A stretch of 64,000 nt of DNA from an uncultured Acetatifactor sp. (GCA_910584375.1 CAJUAH010000012.1:1-64000), one strand, 5' to 3'. Numbered from the stretch's first letter, positions 36,551 to 45,961 are shown. Made by a program: numbers and translations. The notes: generated by a model from the sequence alone, not told the origin.

Positions 36551-38323
36551 ATGGGACATATTTTAAAGAAACTGAACATCTTATTGGATAAGACACAGAA
36601 ACGCTCCATGGCATGGCTGGTGGTGCTGATGGTCATCAGCGCGGCTTTGCAGACTCTGGGGGTGGGGATGATCCTGCCGGTGGTACAGATCGTCATGGAC
36701 AGCGAGGCCATAGACCGGCCGGGACTGCTCCACCAGGCGTATCTGTTGTTGGGGGGCGGTTCCCGGATGCGCTTTTCCGTGATTGTCATGCTGGGACTGG
36801 TGCTGGCGTATGTGCTGAAGAACGTGTTTCTGTTTTTCCAGCAGAAAGCCACGCTGGCCTTTGTGTACTCCAATCAGTTCAGCACCTCCGAGCGGATGAT
36901 GCGGGGATATCTGCGGCGGAGCTACGAATATTATCTGAACGCGGACACGGCGGTGATCCAGCGGAATATCACGGCCAATGTAAACAATATGTACGCGCTG
37001 ATCCTGGCGCTGTTGCAGCTCACCTCCGATGTGATCATGTTCCTGTTTCTGGTGGGATTTCTGCTGGTGGAGGACGCGGTGATGACGATCCTGATCGCGG
37101 TGGTGATGGTTCTGCTGCTGGCGGCGATCAAGTGGGTGTTAAAGCCCATGCTGCAGCGGGCGGCGGCCCAGCACCAGGACTGCTACAGCGGTCTCCTGAA
37201 ATGGATCTCTCAGACGGTGCAGGGCGTCAAGGAGATCAAGATTTCCTGCAAGGAGCAGTATTTTGTGGACGAATATTTAAATTGCGGCAACGGCTATGTC
37301 ACGGCGGCCCGCAAGAACGATCTGTACAGCCAGACGCCCAAGCTGCTGATTGAGACGGTCTGTGTGGCATGTATGATCGGATACATCATCTATATGCTGG
37401 GCAGCGGCGTGGACAACAGCGACATGGTGACCACGCTGACGGCCTTTGCGGCGGCGGCCATGGCGCTGCTGCCCTGCGTCAACCGCATCAACAATCAGAT
37501 GAACAAAATAGATTTCTGCGAGCCTTTCCTGATGGCGGTCAGCGACGACCTGCAGGAAGAGATCAGCGGTGAAAATGTGGATATGAGCTACGCCACGGAC
37601 ACGGACGAGAAACTGCCGGTGCGGGAAAAGATCGAGCTTACGGACATTGTATACGCTTATCCGGGCACGGAGAAAAAAATCTTTGACCATGCGTCTCTGA
37701 CTGTCCCCATAGGGAAGAGCGTAGGGATCGTGGGGACGTCGGGCGCGGGCAAAAGCACGGTGGTGGATATTTTGCTGGGACTGCTCAAAGTGCAGCAGGG
37801 GCGGATCACGGCGGACGGCGTGGATGTGATGAGCCATTACAGGGCATGGCTGAAAAATGTGGGTTACATCCCCCAGATGATCTTTATGCTGGACGATACC
37901 ATACGCAGGAATGTGTGTTTCGGGGTGCCCGAGGATCGGATCGACGAAGAGCGGCTGTGGGAGGCCCTGCGGGAGGCCCAGCTGGACGAATTTATAAAGA
38001 CTTTGCCGGAAGGGCTGGAGACCAGCATCGGCGAGCGGGGGATCCGGCTCTCCGGCGGCCAGAGGCAGCGCATAGGCATCGCCAGGGCGCTGTATAACGA
38101 CCCGGAGGTGCTGATTCTGGACGAGGCCACCTCGGCGCTGGACAATGATACCGAGGCGGCGATCATGGAATCCATCAACCGTTTCCAGGGGCGCAAGACC
38201 TTGATTATCATTGCCCACAGGCTGCAGACCATCGAAAAATGCGATCTGGTATACCGGGTGCAGGACGGCAGGGCCGTGGTGGAGAGGGGCAGCTTGGACG
38301 GGGGACGTCCCCGTACCGATTGA
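36551..38323 (+). CDS. ABC transporter, fused membrane and ATPase domains (PglK/MsbA-like flippase)
   Basis: The first 330 residues hold six hydrophobic helices. The ATPase domain has Walker A GTSGAGKST (about 395), a Q-loop in YIPQMIFMLDD, the signature LSGGQRQR (about 499) and Walker B VLILDEATSALD (about 520), with an H-loop in IAHRL. The 590-residue layout is a half-transporter that works as a dimer. Its place between a GT52 enzyme and a GT2 suggests it flips a lipid-linked oligosaccharide outward, as PglK does. Export of another lipid or peptide cannot be excluded. Confidence 0.85.
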   Translation: MGHILKKLNILLDKTQKRSMAWLVVLMVISAALQTLGVGMILPVVQIVMDSEAIDRPGLLHQAYLLLGGGSRMRFSVIVMLGLVLAYVLKNVFLFFQQKATLAFVYSNQFSTSERMMRGYLRRSYEYYLNADTAVIQRNITANVNNMYALILALLQLTSDVIMFLFLVGFLLVEDAVMTILIAVVMVLLLAAIKWVLKPMLQRAAAQHQDCYSGLLKWISQTVQGVKEIKISCKEQYFVDEYLNCGNGYVTAARKNDLYSQTPKLLIETVCVACMIGYIIYMLGSGVDNSDMVTTLTAFAAAAMALLPCVNRINNQMNKIDFCEPFLMAVSDDLQEEISGENVDMSYATDTDEKLPVREKIELTDIVYAYPGTEKKIFDHASLTVPIGKSVGIVGTSGAGKSTVVDILLGLLKVQQGRITADGVDVMSHYRAWLKNVGYIPQMIFMLDDTIRRNVCFGVPEDRIDEERLWEALREAQLDEFIKTLPEGLETSIGERGIRLSGGQRQRIGIARALYNDPEVLILDEATSALDNDTEAAIMESINRFQGRKTLIIIAHRLQTIEKCDLVYRVQDGRAVVERGSLDGGRPRTD

Positions 38324-38416
38324 CGTTATCGTGCGTGCACTGTCGGTGTGGTGCTGAAGGCGGATGCCGGCGAGTGGGCGCCGTCCGTGTGGCGCCGGGA
38401 GAGCGGAGGATATCTC

Positions 38417-39478
38417 ATGAAACTGAGCGTGATCGTGCCGGTTTACAATATGGCGGCGGAGGGAAAACTGAATTTTTGTCTGGACAGCCTGGTGAATCAG
38501 ACCGTCACCGACTATGAGATTATCGCCGTGGACGACGCCTCCACGGACGATTCGCCAAAGATTCTTCGGGAATATGCCGCGAAATATCCAGACAAGGTGC
38601 GGGTACTGACCCATGAGGTGAATAAGCGGCAGGGCGGCGCCAAGAACACGGGGCTGCGGGCCGCCGCAGGGGAGTGGATCGGGTTTATCGACAGCGACGA
38701 CTGGGTGACGCCGGACTATTACGAAAAGCTGCTGGGCAGGGCCCGGGAGACCGGCGCGGATATGGTGGGCTGCGACTACAATCTGGTGGATTCCCATACC
38801 TTTGAAGTGGGAAAAGTAGTACAGAACAACTCCTCGAAGCAGACCGGGGTGCTGGATCGGGAAAAACACGGCAGCCTCATCATGCGTTCCGGCAGCATGG
38901 TAATCAAGATCTATAAGCGGCAGGTGATAGAGGAAAACCATCTGGATTTCCCGGAGGGAATCTTTTACGAGGACAACTGCGCCGGGCCGGTCTGGTCTCT
39001 GTACTTCACTCATTTTGAGCGGGTGGAAGAACCTCTCTATTACTATTACCAGCATTCCTCCTCCACGGTGCATTATATATCCGAGGAGAAATGCCGGGAC
39101 AGGATGGCGGCGGCGGAACTGATGCTCCGGCAGTGCCGGGAGAGAGGTTTTCTGGAAACGTATTACCCGGAGATACAGTACCGGTTTACGGAGCTGTATT
39201 ATGCCATAACCCTTTTTTCCTATATGCTGGGATGCCCCCGCAGAAAGCTTTCTTTTGTGAAGGAACTGGGCCGGGGGATGCGGGAGGCTTTTCCCGATTT
39301 TCAGGACAATCCTTACTACAGGCAGTATACGGACGACGAGGAGCAGCGGATGATCGCCTTGCAGATGCGGTCTGACGCGAAGTTTTACTATTATTACGGG
39401 CTCAAGGTGTGGGTGCGCAAATGGAAAAAGAGACTGCGGGCACGCACCGGGCGGAAAGGCGGAGAGAGACATGCGTAA
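38417..39478 (+). CDS. Family 2 glycosyltransferase
   Basis: The 353-residue protein has the GT-A core: LSVIVPVYNMA, AVDDASTDDS, KRQGGAKNTGLRAA and the metal motif GFIDSDDWV. A family-typical FYEDNC segment follows near residue 190. There are no membrane helices, so it acts at the inner face or in the cytoplasm. ATG 38417 follows GGAGG. Its end overlaps the start of pseF by 8 nt, so the two are coupled. The donor and acceptor are unknown. Confidence 0.85.
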   Translation: MKLSVIVPVYNMAAEGKLNFCLDSLVNQTVTDYEIIAVDDASTDDSPKILREYAAKYPDKVRVLTHEVNKRQGGAKNTGLRAAAGEWIGFIDSDDWVTPDYYEKLLGRARETGADMVGCDYNLVDSHTFEVGKVVQNNSSKQTGVLDREKHGSLIMRSGSMVIKIYKRQVIEENHLDFPEGIFYEDNCAGPVWSLYFTHFERVEEPLYYYYQHSSSTVHYISEEKCRDRMAAAELMLRQCRERGFLETYYPEIQYRFTELYYAITLFSYMLGCPRRKLSFVKELGRGMREAFPDFQDNPYYRQYTDDEEQRMIALQMRSDAKFYYYYGLKVWVRKWKKRLRARTGRKGGERHA

Positions 39479-40163
39479 GATAGCGATCATAACGGCCAGG
39501 GGAGGCAGTAAGCGGATCCCCCGCAAAAATATTCGGGAGTTTTGCGGCAAACCCATACTGGCCTATTCCATAGAGGCGGCCATAGAGTCAGGGTTGTTTG
39601 ACACGGTGATGGTGTCCACGGACGACGGGGAGATCGCGGAAATCGCCCGCCGCTATGGGGCGGAGGTGCCATTTTACCGCAGCGAGAGCACGGCCAGCGA
39701 CTATGCCACCACCAATGACGTGCTGCTGGAAGTGCTGGCGGAGTATGAGAAGAGAGGGGAGCAGTATGAGCTGGGCTGCTGTATCTATCCCACGGCCCCC
39801 TTTGTGACCGCCGAAAAACTGCGGGACGCTGTGGAGCGGCTTAAGAGCAGCGGCGCGGACACGCTGATCCCGGTGGTGGCTTTCTCCTATCCGCCCCAGC
39901 GGGCCATGATTGTAAAGGAAGGGCGGCTGGTGTTTGAGTATCCGCAGTATCTGGACAGCAGATCCCAGGATCTGGAGCCCCACTACCATGATGTGGGACA
40001 GTTTTACCTGTTCTACACCGAGGCTTTTAAGAGAAACCGGAAACTGATGACGGGGGATATCCTGCCCTATGTGGTGTCGGAGCTGGAGGTGCAGGATATA
40101 GATAATCTGACGGATTGGGAGATCGCGGAGATAAAGTACCGTTTTATGCGGGGGCAGCGGTAA
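39471..40163 (+). CDS. pseF: PseF, CMP-pseudaminic acid synthetase
   Basis: PseF activates pseudaminic acid with CTP, the last step before transfer. The 230-residue protein has the cytidylyltransferase motif ARGGSKRIPRKNI at 9-21, STDDGEIAEIA and YPTAPFV, and the family end DIDNLTDWEIAEIKY. Length and motifs fit PseF better than NeuA or KdsB. The start overlaps the preceding glycosyltransferase by 8 nt. It is separated from pseI and pseG by about 6.5 kb. Confidence 0.9.
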   Translation: MRKIAIITARGGSKRIPRKNIREFCGKPILAYSIEAAIESGLFDTVMVSTDDGEIAEIARRYGAEVPFYRSESTASDYATTNDVLLEVLAEYEKRGEQYELGCCIYPTAPFVTAEKLRDAVERLKSSGADTLIPVVAFSYPPQRAMIVKEGRLVFEYPQYLDSRSQDLEPHYHDVGQFYLFYTEAFKRNRKLMTGDILPYVVSELEVQDIDNLTDWEIAEIKYRFMRGQR

Positions 40164-40203
40164 ACGGGAGATGCACATTCCCAGGTGGGAAGGGAGGAGC
40201 AGG

Positions 40204-42024
40204 ATGGCGCACAAGAGAGAGATAAAGGGCTTATGCCTGTTTTTCTTTTTGTTTACTGTCAGCCAGTATATCGGCTGGCGGTTGCAGCGTGACGGCAATA
40301 TCCGTTGGACATGGCAGGGCGTCCTGATTATGCTGCTGGGCGCTTTGTTGGCGGCGGTAGTTGTCAGCGGGGCGGTCTTGGGGTTGAAAGGGCTGATACG
40401 CCGCCGGGGTGCGGGGCGAGATGTGAAACAGACTGCCAGAGAGAACATGGAACAGGAGGCAGGACAGTGTGCGGAACAGACTGCTGGAGAGGATATAGAA
40501 CAGACTGTCGGAAAAGGCGCGCAGCAGATGTTGGGTCGGGAAAAAGCACAGGCGTGGGGAAAATGGGGGCCGTCTCGATATTTCATAGCGTCGTTTTGTA
40601 CTATGCTGCTGTGCTGGCATTGGGGAGCTATGGCCTACTATCCAGGCATTTGCTCCTATGATATTACGATTCAGGCGGGGCAGGTGGTGAGCGGCTCCTA
40701 TGGGACGCATCATCCGTTGGCGCACACGCTTTTGGTGGGCCTGTTCATGCGTTGGGGGGAGGCACTGGGGAGCGTGAACACGGGTATTGCTCTGTATACA
40801 GCCTTTCAGATGATTTGCCTGGCGGCGGCCTTTGCCGCGGGGATCGCCTGGCTGAGAGCCGTGGGGGCGGGAAAGGTGTGGCTGGTCATAACCTGGGTCT
40901 GGAGCTGCCTCTATCCCTTTCACCTGTATATGAGCATAACGGTGACAAAGGACGTCTTTTTCACCGTGTTTTTTGTGCTACAACTGCTCTGTTTCTGCCA
41001 GTTGCTGCGGCGGGGGGTGGAAAGTCCCGGCCTCGGCAGATGGGATGTCTTCTATCTGCTGGCCACGGTGGGGATGGTACTGTTTCGCAACAACGGCAGG
41101 TACGCGCTGCTCCCAGTGCTGTTTTTCCTGGCGGTGGGATGCATCCGGCGTCGTGGAAACCGCAGGCTCCTGTTGCGGCTGCTGGCGGGGACTGTGGCGG
41201 GATTTCTGCTGGGCAGCGCGGGACTTTCCCTGTTGACCCGGGCGACAAACGCCCAGCAGGGAGACAAGCGGGAGATGCTCAGCATCCCGATCCAGCAGCT
41301 TGCCCGCACGATGCTCTATCACGGCGGCGTGGGCGTCCTGCAGGAGGATGACGCCACCATGGGGGAAGAGGATATCCGCCTGGTGAACGATTTTATACTG
41401 GATGAGGCATATCGGGAGTACCGGCCGGACATTGCCGACCCGGTGAAGAGACACACTTACACCCACGTGGTCAGATACCGCACCGGGGAATTTTTAAGGA
41501 CCTATCTGCGCCTGTTCGCCCGGTATCCGGGGGACTATATCAACGCGGCCTTTGCCGTGAACATGGGGTATTACTATCTGTGGGACACAAGCCACGCCCA
41601 TATCAATGAAAACGGCGTGGAGCGGGGGCTGGGCTATATACAGACCCGCCAGGTGGAGCACGAGCTGCAGGAGTACGGGATATGCAGGGATTCCCGGATG
41701 CCGGGACTGCTCGGCCTCATGGAGCGCTATGCGGACGGCAATCTGTATCTCCGCACGCCGGTATTGCGCGTGATCATGATCCCCGGCGTCTGGCTGTGGA
41801 TCTGGCTCTATGCGGCAGTGTGTCTGTGGATCCGGAAAAAATACCTGCTCCTGCTGCCCCTGAGTTTTGTGGCGGGATACTACCTGACGCTGGTGCTGGG
41901 GCCGACGGTGCAGCTGCGGTATCTATATCCGGTGATGGCGGCGGCGCCTTTTGTGTTGGGGTATTTGAAGGCAGAGCTGTGCCTGGGATCCAAAGCGCGG
42001 GAGGGAGACGGATATGCAGTTTAA
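40204..42024 (+). CDS. DUF6020-like polytopic membrane protein with octapeptide repeats
   Basis: The 606-residue protein has two N-terminal helices, a cytoplasmic linker and about ten further helices. AYYPGICSYDITIQAGQ and GTHHPLAHTLLVG resemble the DUF6020-like family of Lachnospiraceae, probably GT-C enzymes. The linker (about residues 75-114) consists of five 8-residue units of the form EQTAGEDI. ATG 40204 has GGAGG upstream. It overlaps the next small gene by 11 nt. The family name is from memory. Confidence 0.65.
   Translation: MAHKREIKGLCLFFFLFTVSQYIGWRLQRDGNIRWTWQGVLIMLLGALLAAVVVSGAVLGLKGLIRRRGAGRDVKQTARENMEQEAGQCAEQTAGEDIEQTVGKGAQQMLGREKAQAWGKWGPSRYFIASFCTMLLCWHWGAMAYYPGICSYDITIQAGQVVSGSYGTHHPLAHTLLVGLFMRWGEALGSVNTGIALYTAFQMICLAAAFAAGIAWLRAVGAGKVWLVITWVWSCLYPFHLYMSITVTKDVFFTVFFVLQLLCFCQLLRRGVESPGLGRWDVFYLLATVGMVLFRNNGRYALLPVLFFLAVGCIRRRGNRRLLLRLLAGTVAGFLLGSAGLSLLTRATNAQQGDKREMLSIPIQQLARTMLYHGGVGVLQEDDATMGEEDIRLVNDFILDEAYREYRPDIADPVKRHTYTHVVRYRTGEFLRTYLRLFARYPGDYINAAFAVNMGYYYLWDTSHAHINENGVERGLGYIQTRQVEHELQEYGICRDSRMPGLLGLMERYADGNLYLRTPVLRVIMIPGVWLWIWLYAAVCLWIRKKYLLLLPLSFVAGYYLTLVLGPTVQLRYLYPVMAAAPFVLGYLKAELCLGSKAREGDGYAV
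40426..40545 (+). repeat. 24-nt tandem repeat inside the gene at 40204
   Basis: Five degenerate units of 24 nt encode KQTARENM, EQEAGQCA, EQTAGEDI, EQTVGKGA and QQMLGREK. The block is in frame and lies in a cytoplasmic linker. Confidence 0.65.
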
Positions 42025-42403
42025 ATATATGAGAATACAGGGCAGGGAAAATTCCTACATTACAAAATACCCGAAAGGTATCTTCAGCTTATGCTGGAAT
42101 CTGATAGGGGAGAACAGACTGAGCGAGGAAGAAAAAGAATGTTTTATAGCCATAGACGAGTGGTTCAAAGAAAATCTGCCCGAACCCGAACCATGCAAGA
42201 ACCGCGAAAAGGTCGTCACTTTTTTCAAGCGTGAAAATACTTCCGAGATGCTGGAAAGATTAAAGCCCGCCATGGAGATGCTTGACAAATACCATAAGCC
42301 CTATGACATGGTATACACAAATTTTGTGGGAACAATTATTTACGAGGATGACTGGCAAGTCGCTGTCCGGGTTGAGGACGGGAAAATGGCAGGCACAAAA
42401 TAG
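42014..42403 (+). CDS. Small protein of unknown function
   Basis: The 129-residue protein has no membrane segment and no motif I recognise. It is rich in Glu, Lys and aromatic residues, with a central helical part around SEEEKECFIAIDEWFKENL. ATG 42014 lies within the end of the preceding gene and has GGAGGGAG upstream, so it is probably real. Its codons are AT-richer than its neighbours, which suggests later acquisition. A possible cytosolic accessory or immunity-type protein; this is a guess. Confidence 0.6.
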   Translation: MQFKYMRIQGRENSYITKYPKGIFSLCWNLIGENRLSEEEKECFIAIDEWFKENLPEPEPCKNREKVVTFFKRENTSEMLERLKPAMEMLDKYHKPYDMVYTNFVGTIIYEDDWQVAVRVEDGKMAGTK

Positions 42404-42441
42404 TCTGTAAATGCAAGATTATTTTGTGTCTTTTTATTTTG

Positions 42442-42470
42442 TTCACAATGCAGATGGTTTGTGTTATACT
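42442..42470 (+). promoter_or_regulatory. Sigma-A promoter before the YdeI-like gene
   Basis: TTCACA (42442-42447), 17 nt and TATACT (42465-42470) lie 81 bases before the ATG at 42551, in an AT-rich gap. Confidence 0.65.
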
Positions 42471-42550
42471 ACATTATATATTTTGAGATGAAACAGCGAT
42501 TTTCCTTATATAGGGAAAATGAACAAGGCGAAAGAACGGAGAGATATATA

Positions 42551-43111
42551 ATGGGCGATACATTACAGTTTTCAAACAGGGAGGAATTCAGGACATGGCT
42601 GGAGGACCATTGCCTGTCTGAAGATGGAGTCTGGCTCCTGTTTGGCAAGTCCGGCGGCCCGAAGACCTTAAAGGCGGAAGAGGCTCTGGAGGAGGCTCTG
42701 TGCTTTGGATGGATCGACGGACAGATGCAGAGCCTTGACGATAAGACTTATAAGAAATATTTTTCCCAGCGCAGGGAGAAGAGCAAGTGGTCGGAGAAAA
42801 ATAAGGCATTAACTCAGAAACTGGAACAGCGGGGGCTCATGACCGATTACGGCAGGCAGAAGATAGAGGAGGCCAAGCGTAACGGCCAGTGGGACGCCCC
42901 CAAACCGGCGGCTGTCACAGAAAAGCAGATTGCCGCCCTGTCCGCGCTGCTGCAGGGATATGAACCCGCTTTCACCAATTTTCAGGCCATGTCTCCCTCA
43001 GTGCAAAAGACCTATACCCGGGCGTATTATGATGCGAAGACGGACGCCGGACGGGAAAAGCGGATCGCCTGGATGGTGGACAGGCTCAATAAGAATCTGA
43101 AACCGATGTAG
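42551..43111 (+). CDS. YdeI/OmpD-associated family protein
   Basis: The 186-residue protein matches the YdeI/OmpD-associated (OmdA) family. It has FSNREEFRTWLEDHC, VWLLFGKSG, EEALCFGWIDGQ and the C-terminal KEKRIAWMVDRL-like end. The family is small and cytosolic; its biochemical role is not settled. ATG 42551 follows GGAGAG. It has its own promoter and probably leads the transcript into the FkbH-like gene 45 nt later. No direct link to glycan synthesis is evident. Confidence 0.85.
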   Translation: MGDTLQFSNREEFRTWLEDHCLSEDGVWLLFGKSGGPKTLKAEEALEEALCFGWIDGQMQSLDDKTYKKYFSQRREKSKWSEKNKALTQKLEQRGLMTDYGRQKIEEAKRNGQWDAPKPAAVTEKQIAALSALLQGYEPAFTNFQAMSPSVQKTYTRAYYDAKTDAGREKRIAWMVDRLNKNLKPM

Positions 43112-43155
43112 CGGTATGTGTTTCGTCAGGCGGCACAATGAAAAAGGGACAGGAC

Positions 43156-44991
43156 ATGGATACAAAAATTGCAGTGTTATCGAATGTAAATATGAATTAT
43201 GTGATCCGGCTGCTGAAAAAGGAGTATCAGGTGTACGAGGCGGAAGGGTACGGCAATGAGTTGGGGATCCTGCTGAACAGACAGTCTTCCTACTATGATT
43301 TTGCGCCGGAGATTACTTTCCTGCTCATGGACTTGATGGAACTGCTGGGCCATGATCTGCGCTGGCAGGAGAGCGGGGATACAGGCAAAACGCAGATGGA
43401 AACAGGAACCGGGGATACAGGCAGTGACAGACCGCAGAAAGACACGGAGAGCGGGAATGCAGAAAACGGCATCAGATCGCAGACAGATACGAGATCCGGG
43501 GAAGGGCAGGGAATCCCTGACATACATGGGAGTATGCGAGACTGGTTTCTACAGCTGGAGAGCTGCATAGAGCGGGGGCGGCTGTACTATCTGTCCGACG
43601 CCTGGCTGTGGGGGCCGGAGATCGGCGCCCTGCCGCACCCCTGGGTGCGGCAGCAGCTGGAAGAACAATGGCTGCAAGGCGTTCTGTGGTTACAGCGCCG
43701 ACATGAGAATGTTCGACTCTTCCCCTATCGGCAGGTCATCGGCAGGCTGGGGGAGGACAACAGTTTTTCCCTGAAGATGTGGTATCTGGGCAAGATCCTG
43801 CACACCAACGAGGCGCAGAAAGGACTGGCCCGGGAGATATCGGCTCTTGTGGAGACAGAGGAAAGAGTGGCAAAAAAGGTACTGCTGGTGGACCTGGACA
43901 ACACCCTCTGGGGAGGGCTGGCGGGCGAGCGGGAACATACGCCGCTGGAACTGTCGGAGGATCACCAGGGCCTGGCCTACAAGAACGCCCAGCGGGTGCT
44001 GCGCCTTATAGAGCAGTCCGGCGCGGTGCTGGGTATTGTGTCCAAAAATAACGAGGAGGACGCCCTGGAGGTCATACGCAGTCATCCCCATATGGTGCTG
44101 CGGGAGGAGGATTTCGCCATATGGCGCATCAACTGGGAACCCAAGCACGAGAATATCCGACAGATCGCCCAGGACCTGAATCTGGGCCTGGACTCCATCG
44201 TGTTCTGGGACGACAGCCCGGCGGAGCGGGAGCTGGTAAAGCAGATGTTGCCCCAGGTGGAAGTGCCTCCTTTCCCGGAGAGGCCGGAAGAACTGGCCCC
44301 GGCGCTCACACAGATCTACGAGAAATATTTCCGCAAGGGCCGACTCACCGAAGAGGACATGCAGAAGACAAAACAGTACGCGGAAAACGAAAAACGCAGT
44401 CTTTTCCAGAGACAGACAGGGGATTTTGATCAATATCTGCGGGGGCTGGGCCTCAAGGCGCAGTCCCTGGATCCCGCGGAACATATGGAGCGGCTGGTAC
44501 AGTTATTTAACAAGACCAACCAGTTTAACCTGACCACGGTTCGCCATACCCAGGAAGAAATGCAAAAGATAGTGGCGGATTCTTCCAAAAAGGTGTATCT
44601 TTATAGAGTGGAGGACTGTTTCGGGGATTACGGCATCGTGTCGGCGGCCATCGTGGACATGGCGGGAGAAGAGCCAATCCTGGCGGAATGGGTACTGAGC
44701 TGCCGCGTGATGGGCAGACAGGTGGAGAATGCCCTGCTGGGCCACATGGAGGACGACCTGCAGGCAGCGGGATACGAAACGCTGCAAAGTCTCTATGTGC
44801 CCACTGCGAAAAACCAGCCGGTAGCCGGACTCTACCAGCGCATGGGCTATCAGACGATCCCGCGGGAATCTTTTCAGGAAGAGATTCTTCAGAAAGAGAA
44901 AGGCGCGTCACGGTATCGTATTCATCTGAAAGAGCGGCCCAAGAGGGGGACGCATGTGACATGGGTGGGAACCGAGGCGGGAACCCTATAG
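43156..44991 (+). CDS. FkbH-like HAD-IIIC enzyme with C-terminal acyltransferase-like domain
   Basis: FkbH-type enzymes take a glyceryl group from 1,3-bisphosphoglycerate and load it on an acyl carrier protein. The 611-residue protein has an N-terminal domain starting KIAVLSNVNMNYV, the HAD motif LVDLDNTLWGG (D246, D248), VSKNNEEDA and FWDDSPAERE, then a GNAT-like C-terminus with YQRMGY. A Gly/Thr/Ser-rich insert (about residues 73-120) with a partial 36-nt repeat interrupts the N-terminal domain. An acyl carrier protein gene follows at once, and pseH after that. ATG 43156 is preferred; 43138 is possible. Confidence 0.82.
   Translation: MDTKIAVLSNVNMNYVIRLLKKEYQVYEAEGYGNELGILLNRQSSYYDFAPEITFLLMDLMELLGHDLRWQESGDTGKTQMETGTGDTGSDRPQKDTESGNAENGIRSQTDTRSGEGQGIPDIHGSMRDWFLQLESCIERGRLYYLSDAWLWGPEIGALPHPWVRQQLEEQWLQGVLWLQRRHENVRLFPYRQVIGRLGEDNSFSLKMWYLGKILHTNEAQKGLAREISALVETEERVAKKVLLVDLDNTLWGGLAGEREHTPLELSEDHQGLAYKNAQRVLRLIEQSGAVLGIVSKNNEEDALEVIRSHPHMVLREEDFAIWRINWEPKHENIRQIAQDLNLGLDSIVFWDDSPAERELVKQMLPQVEVPPFPERPEELAPALTQIYEKYFRKGRLTEEDMQKTKQYAENEKRSLFQRQTGDFDQYLRGLGLKAQSLDPAEHMERLVQLFNKTNQFNLTTVRHTQEEMQKIVADSSKKVYLYRVEDCFGDYGIVSAAIVDMAGEEPILAEWVLSCRVMGRQVENALLGHMEDDLQAAGYETLQSLYVPTAKNQPVAGLYQRMGYQTIPRESFQEEILQKEKGASRYRIHLKERPKRGTHVTWVGTEAGTL
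43375..43446 (+). repeat. Two degenerate 36-nt units inside the FkbH-like gene
   Basis: GGGGATACAGGCA occurs at 43375 and again at 43411, starting two 36-nt units with weaker similarity beyond. The block encodes part of a low-complexity insert. Confidence 0.5.
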
Positions 44992-45051
44992 GGAGCCCTT
45001 ATCACAGAAACCGCGCAAAGAAAATCTCATAGTAATAACAGGAGGAAAGCA

Positions 45052-45267
45052 TTGAAAGAGCAGATTATTGATATCATCACAGAGATCTTACAGGTACCGC
45101 CGGGCACAGTGACGGAAGATACCCGCATAGAAGACCTGGAGGAATGGGATTCCCTGGCCCAGGTTCTGATCATCGGCGAACTGGAATCCCGTCTTGGGAT
45201 CACAGTTTCTCTGGAGGAGGCCGAGGAGATGACCGGCGTGGCTGATTTCCTGAAAAAGATACAATAA
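45052..45267 (+). CDS. Acyl carrier protein
   Basis: The 71-residue protein has the carrier motif EEWDSLAQVLI, with Ser34 as the phosphopantetheine site, and the usual four-helix pattern. The start is TTG at 45052 with AGGAGG seven bases upstream. It lies 60 nt after the FkbH-like gene and 70 nt before pseH. This context points to a dedicated carrier for the FkbH product rather than the fatty-acid ACP, which is normally found with fab genes. Confidence 0.88.
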   Translation: MKEQIIDIITEILQVPPGTVTEDTRIEDLEEWDSLAQVLIIGELESRLGITVSLEEAEEMTGVADFLKKIQ

Positions 45268-45337
45268 AGGCCCTGACCATTGCCAATAACTATTTATCGG
45301 AGCAGTATCCCAAGCGGGGCTTGCGATATGCGGGGGT

Positions 45338-45892
45338 ATGACCATGAGCGTAACACTGCGAGAAATAAGGGAGACGGATCTGGAGAACATCATGCGTTGG
45401 AGGATGGATCCGGACATCACCCGCTACATGAACACAGATCCGAAACTGACACTGGAAGGCCAGAAAAAGTGGCTGGCATCCATAGACAGCAATTCGGACG
45501 TCCGTTACTGGATAATCCTGATAGACGGCCAGGAGGCCGGAGTCATCAACCTCACCGGCCTTACTCGTGAGGACGGCATACTGGGCTGGGCTTACTATAT
45601 AGGTGAAAAGAAACTGCGCAGTCTGAAAACCGCCCTGTCCCTGGAGATGAGCCTGTACGACCACATTTTTGACAACCTGTGCAAAAACGCTCTCATCAGC
45701 GACGTCTTCACCCTGAACAAAGGCGTGATTCAGCTCCACCTCCTGTGCGGCTGCGAGATCACCGAAGAAAAAAAATCCTATGTCAGCAAAGGCGGCCAAG
45801 CCTACGATGTAACATTTCTGCGCATGACCAAAGAACGCTGGCAACAAGTAAGAGCCACCAAGAAATACGACCGTATTTCCTATGAAATATGA
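45338..45892 (+). CDS. pseH: PseH-like N-acyltransferase (GNAT)
   Basis: PseH acylates the 4-amino group of the PseC product, normally with acetyl-CoA. The 184-residue GNAT protein begins LREIRETDLENIMRWRMDP with ITRYMNTD next, closely resembling the WRN-HPDI-FM pattern of Campylobacter PseH. Its acyl-CoA loop is poorly conserved: YIGEKKLRS replaces the usual RGKG motif. With an ACP just upstream, an acyl-ACP donor is a possibility. ATG 45338 has only a weak ribosome site (GGGGG); 45344 is an alternative. pseI and pseG follow. Confidence 0.75.
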   Translation: MTMSVTLREIRETDLENIMRWRMDPDITRYMNTDPKLTLEGQKKWLASIDSNSDVRYWIILIDGQEAGVINLTGLTREDGILGWAYYIGEKKLRSLKTALSLEMSLYDHIFDNLCKNALISDVFTLNKGVIQLHLLCGCEITEEKKSYVSKGGQAYDVTFLRMTKERWQQVRATKKYDRISYEI

Positions 45893-45961
45893 TATTTGCA
45901 TACCCAATCATTTTTTTATGGCACAATTTTGCCCGGTTTTTACTATAGGAGGTATTCATTT

